Part shown: piece by piece, positions 60,795 through 63,180 of the stretch
Layout: every line of letters begins with the position of its first letter
Numbering within the stretch: the first letter of the stretch is position 1
Source of the DNA: Robinsoniella peoriensis
GTDB lineage: Bacteria > Bacillota > Clostridia > Lachnospirales > Lachnospiraceae
NCBI RefSeq assembly: GCF_000797495.1
Contig: NZ_JTGN01000013.1
Coordinates: forward strand, 18,641-81,820
Direction of reading: 5' to 3'
Length of the DNA stretch: 63,180 nt
Translations under genes and position numbers: made by a program
The notes under the pieces: model-generated
What the model was told of the DNA's origin: nothing
Seen by the model: only the letters and a program-made list of their open reading frames with translations
Databases searched by the model: none

Positions 60795-62300
60795 GTGAAA
60801 AGAATAATCTCTTTATTGTTGGCTGGTATCATGGCATTTGCCCTAACAGCTTGTTCTAATATGATTTCTAATGGAGAAACAATATCTACAAATTCAACAG
60901 AAAATGAAGAAACAATGGCATCAGAATCGCTGGAAGAAAGTAAAGGTACAGAGATGGAACAGACATCATCCAAAGTTCTTGTGGCTTATTTCTCAAACAC
61001 AGGAACTACAAAAAATATGGCAGAGAATGCCGCAGAAATATTAAATGGTGACTTATTTGAAATTATTGCAGAAAATCCCTATACAGCAGAGGATTTGAAT
61101 TATAACAACTCATCTTCTCGGGCAAATATAGAACAGAATGATTCTGCTGCTCGCCCGGAGATTGCAACCAATGTGGATAACATGAATGAATATGATATTG
61201 TCGTAATTGGTTATCCGATTTGGCATGGACAGGCTCCAAGAATTATCAGCACTTTTTTAGAAAGCTATGATTTTTCCAGTAAGACAATCATTCCATTCTG
61301 CACTTCCCATTCCAGCGGCATAGGAAACAGCGATAAGGCATTACATGAGCTGTGTTCAGATGACGTAAATTGGATAGATGGAAAACGGTTTGCAGCAGAT
61401 TCTTCCAAAGAGAGTATGCAAGAGTGGCTGAATGGGATGAATTTGCAGCTCTATACACAGGAAACAGAAAGCTCATTGTCAGTTCCCACATTTGATTTTG
61501 ATACAAAAACAGTCAAGTTAAACAGTGGATATGAAATGCCTATCAATGGGTTGGGGACATACAGCCTTACCGGAGAAGAATGCGTAAACGCAGTCACAGA
61601 AGCATTAGAAAGAGGGGTTCGTCTTATCGACACCGCCTATATGTACCATAATGAAGCAGAGGTCGGTCAGGCAATCAGAAATTCATCTGTACCACGAGAG
61701 GATATTTTTGTTATTACAAAATTGTATCCGAACCAGTTTGCAAATGCCGAAGCAGCGATTGAGGAAGCCTTAGAAAAACTGGATATTGGTTATATTGATA
61801 TGCTATTGCTGCATCATCCGGGAGATGGCGATGTGGAAGCATATCATGCAATGGAAAAGGCGGTTGCAGATGGAAAGGTGCGTTCTATTGGATTGTCTAA
61901 CTGGTATATAGAAGAATTGGATAGTTTTCTCCCACAGATTATTATTACACCTGCATTAGTTCAGAACGAGATTCATCCATATTATCAGGAAAACGATGTA
62001 ATTCCGTATATTCAAAGTCTGGGGATTGTGACGCAGGGGTGGTATCCTCTTGGCGGTAGAGGATACACAGCAGAACTTCTGGGAGATGAAGTCATTTCTC
62101 AAATTGCAGACGTACATGGAAAATCTTCTGCACAGATTATCCTACGTTGGAATTTGCAGAAAGGTGTAGTGGTTATTCCAGGTTCCAGCAATCCGGATCA
62201 CATTCAAGAGAATACAGAATTGTATGATTTTGAATTAACAGATAGTGAAATGAATCAAATAAATGCCCTTGACAGAGGGGAAAAACATGATTGGTATTGA
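60795..62300 (+). CDS. Lipoprotein with flavodoxin and aldo/keto reductase domains
   Basis: A 501-residue fusion. Residues 1-20 form a lipoprotein signal peptide (MKRIISLLLAGIMAFALTAC). A flavodoxin domain spans about 60-215 (LVAYFSNTGTTKNMAEN; VIGYPIWHGQAP). A complete aldo/keto reductase occupies about 235-501 with the D-Y-K-H tetrad: Asp279 and Tyr284 (LIDTAYMYHNE), Lys309 (ITKLYP), His340 (LLLHHPGD), and the C-terminal IPGSSNPDHIQEN. AKRs use NADPH, normally cytosolic, so an exported form is unusual. GTG start behind AAAGGAGGATTTGT. Possibly the flavodoxin supplies electrons; this is speculative. Confidence 0.9.
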   Translation: MKRIISLLLAGIMAFALTACSNMISNGETISTNSTENEETMASESLEESKGTEMEQTSSKVLVAYFSNTGTTKNMAENAAEILNGDLFEIIAENPYTAEDLNYNNSSSRANIEQNDSAARPEIATNVDNMNEYDIVVIGYPIWHGQAPRIISTFLESYDFSSKTIIPFCTSHSSGIGNSDKALHELCSDDVNWIDGKRFAADSSKESMQEWLNGMNLQLYTQETESSLSVPTFDFDTKTVKLNSGYEMPINGLGTYSLTGEECVNAVTEALERGVRLIDTAYMYHNEAEVGQAIRNSSVPREDIFVITKLYPNQFANAEAAIEEALEKLDIGYIDMLLLHHPGDGDVEAYHAMEKAVADGKVRSIGLSNWYIEELDSFLPQIIITPALVQNEIHPYYQENDVIPYIQSLGIVTQGWYPLGGRGYTAELLGDEVISQIADVHGKSSAQIILRWNLQKGVVVIPGSSNPDHIQENTELYDFELTDSEMNQINALDRGEKHDWY

Positions 62301-62369
62301 TTCGCATATATATATTTAATTGCTGTGTATAAGTCGGTCATGTGTTCACCTCCTTTGCACCGTCATAGG

Positions 62370-62724
62370 TTATTCGCCAAGAAAGTCCCAATCCACATCG
62401 GCATCCGTGTTCTCGGCGGTTGTCTGCGGTAAAGCTGATACCTGCATGGGCGTTGTAGCAGACAGCCCAGCCATACACCCGACAAAAAACACCGGCAAGG
62501 TCTTTTCCATTGCCGTTTCCACGGCGGTTACAATCTGAGAAAACAAAGCGTTCTTCACGCTCCCATGTTTCAAAATAGGGGTCATCCTGCGATTTGTAGT
62601 AGCGGTCAAAATAGTCCACCAGAGCCAATGCAACAGTCTGGCTGTACGATTTGAACTGCGCCTTGTTCATGGTTTGCAGGTATTCCCACGCTTGGCGCTT
62701 TGTGCTGCGGATGTTTTCGTTCAT
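62370..62724 (-). pseudogene. Frameshifted conjugative-element/plasmid partition-associated protein
   Basis: Begins MNENIRSTKRQAWEYLQTMNKAQFKSYSQTVALALVDYF and changes frame near 62555 at a TTTGTTTTC run: the continuing family sequence SQIVTAVETAMEKTLPVFFVGCMAGLSATTP lies one base off. One extra T explains it. The original length is about 118 residues. The start overlaps the ParM-like gene stop by four bases, the usual order behind an actin-like partition ATPase. Confidence 0.7.
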
Positions 62725-63080
62725 GCGTCCTCCTTTCTGCGCAAAGCAGCAAATGCAAGGTATTCGTACCCTTTAGCTGTGGCGCAAATATCGTCTATGA
62801 TGGTGACACGGCTGGCATCGTATTCCCCAAAGTTTCGGACAAGGCAGCCACCACCACCCACAATGGTCAGACGCATGAAGTCGGGGTTATATTCGTATCG
62901 GCGCAGGGTGGCAAAAATGTCAGCCACATAGCTGCGGGCGGCGTTCTGGATGCAGACAAGGTAGTTGCTGCTGATGTCTGCCGTTCCGAAACGAAGTACC
63001 TGCTCGATGATGGAATCCTCAATTTTTGTACCGAAGCTGTCCAGCACGAGGCCACTGAAAAAGTAGATATTACCGTCTAT
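62721..63080 (-). pseudogene. ParM/StbA-like actin-like ATPase, C-terminal part
   Basis: The frame reads ...YFFSGLVLDSFGTKIEDSIIEQVLRFG and continues with LTIVGGGGCLVRNFGEYDASRVTIIDDICATAKGYEYLAFAALRRKE, the adenosine loop and C-terminus of a ParM-type plasmid segregation protein. The N-terminal half, with the first phosphate loop, is gone: about 60 bases upstream an IS1182-type transposase gene begins on the opposite strand. Exact insertion point not determined. Confidence 0.75.
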
Positions 63081-63092
63081 TTTTGATATAAT
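63064..63092 (+). promoter_or_regulatory. Candidate promoter of the IS1182-type transposase
   Basis: TAGATA (63064-63069) and TATAAT (63087-63092) with a 17-base spacer, followed by AAAGGCGG ahead of the ATG at 63121. The -35 may lie in the target gene. Confidence 0.4.
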
Positions 63093-63120
63093 GTATGTAT
63101 CAAATAAAGGCGGTGTTTTT

Positions 63121-63180
63121 ATGGTAGATCAACAACAAAAATTAGTATTAAGTTCCTACATGAAAATATATGAATTGGTG
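63121..63180 (+). CDS. IS1182-family transposase, N-terminal part only
   Basis: The 20 visible codons read MVDQQQKLVLSSYMKIYELV, the start of IS1182-type DDE transposases; the rest lies beyond the window. AAAGGCGGTGTTTTT precedes the ATG. The element interrupts the ParM-like gene on the other strand. Based on a short N-terminus, so the family call is likely but not certain. Confidence 0.65.
   Translation, partial: MVDQQQKLVLSSYMKIYELV

Noticed and set aside
1..63180. CRISPR array, rRNA or tRNA genes
   Set aside because: No regularly spaced repeats and no sequence resembling tRNA arms or rRNA was noticed.

Overview
The window looks like chromosome of a low-GC, gut-type Bacillota, most likely a member of the Lachnospiraceae. 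This is inferred from protein character: a clostridial NADP-dependent secondary-alcohol dehydrogenase, a TnpV remnant, a LytTR/GHKL signalling pair, and strong AGGAGG-type ribosome binding sites throughout. I saw no rRNA, tRNA or CRISPR array. The window is bounded by transposable elements: an IS3-family element runs off the left edge and an IS1182-type transposase starts at the right edge inside a broken ParM-like gene.

Layout. 1-810: end of an IS3-family element with a programmed -1 frameshift. 1244-8924: minus-strand genes for a LURP-one-like protein and a Dpp/Opp-type peptide importer (binding lipoprotein, two permeases, only one ATPase), with a metallo-beta-lactamase-fold hydrolase, an RpiR regulator and a HAD phosphatase. 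9294-12205: plus-strand gntR-deoC pair and a separate isopropanol-type alcohol dehydrogenase gene, closed by a nested hairpin. 12207-37790: a minus-strand exopolysaccharide (EPS/capsule) operon of about 20 genes of the Wzx/Wzy type. It holds an initiating phosphoglycosyltransferase, a PHP-type tyrosine phosphatase, two Wzz/BY-kinase paralogues, two membrane-anchored Ig-like proteins, Wzy, Wzx, six GT2 glycosyltransferases, an Alg13/Alg14-type pair (Alg13 fused to an alpha/beta hydrolase), a sugar aminotransferase, acetyltransferase and ABC exporter trio, pyruvyl and acyl transferases, a beta-helix protein and, promoter-proximal, a protein of three helicase-associated (HA) repeats.

38031-44465: divergent plus-strand signalling locus of LytTR response regulator, large anchored surface protein and 7TM/GHKL histidine kinase. 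Its position suggests control of, or response to, the EPS. 44612-47886: an OmpR-type two-component system with a lysine-rich membrane-anchored effector; 11-bp-spaced repeats lie in front of both the regulator and the effector. 47978-52191: a lantibiotic/cationic-peptide resistance ABC transporter with its own two-component system (CprABC-RK/LanFEG type), in which the regulatory genes are visibly more GC-rich than the transporter genes.

52413-58008: HxlR regulator, a MITE-like inverted-repeat element, a flavin-binding-fold/ferredoxin protein, an OpuC/OpuF-like choline/betaine importer, then a zinc macrodomain and two SirTM-type sirtuins (the first truncated). 58059-63180: an accessory, decaying region with a TnpV remnant, a LysR regulator, an aldo/keto-reductase pseudogene, an NADPH:FMN-type flavoprotein, an unusual lipoprotein-flavodoxin-aldo/keto-reductase fusion, and plasmid/conjugative-element partition genes broken by a frameshift and an IS insertion.

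Most interesting points: the apparent division of labour between two BY-kinase paralogues, the Alg13-hydrolase fusion, the HA-repeat protein leading the EPS operon next to a divergent surface-sensor locus, the macrodomain/double-sirtuin set without lipoylation partners, and the exported flavodoxin-AKR fusion.
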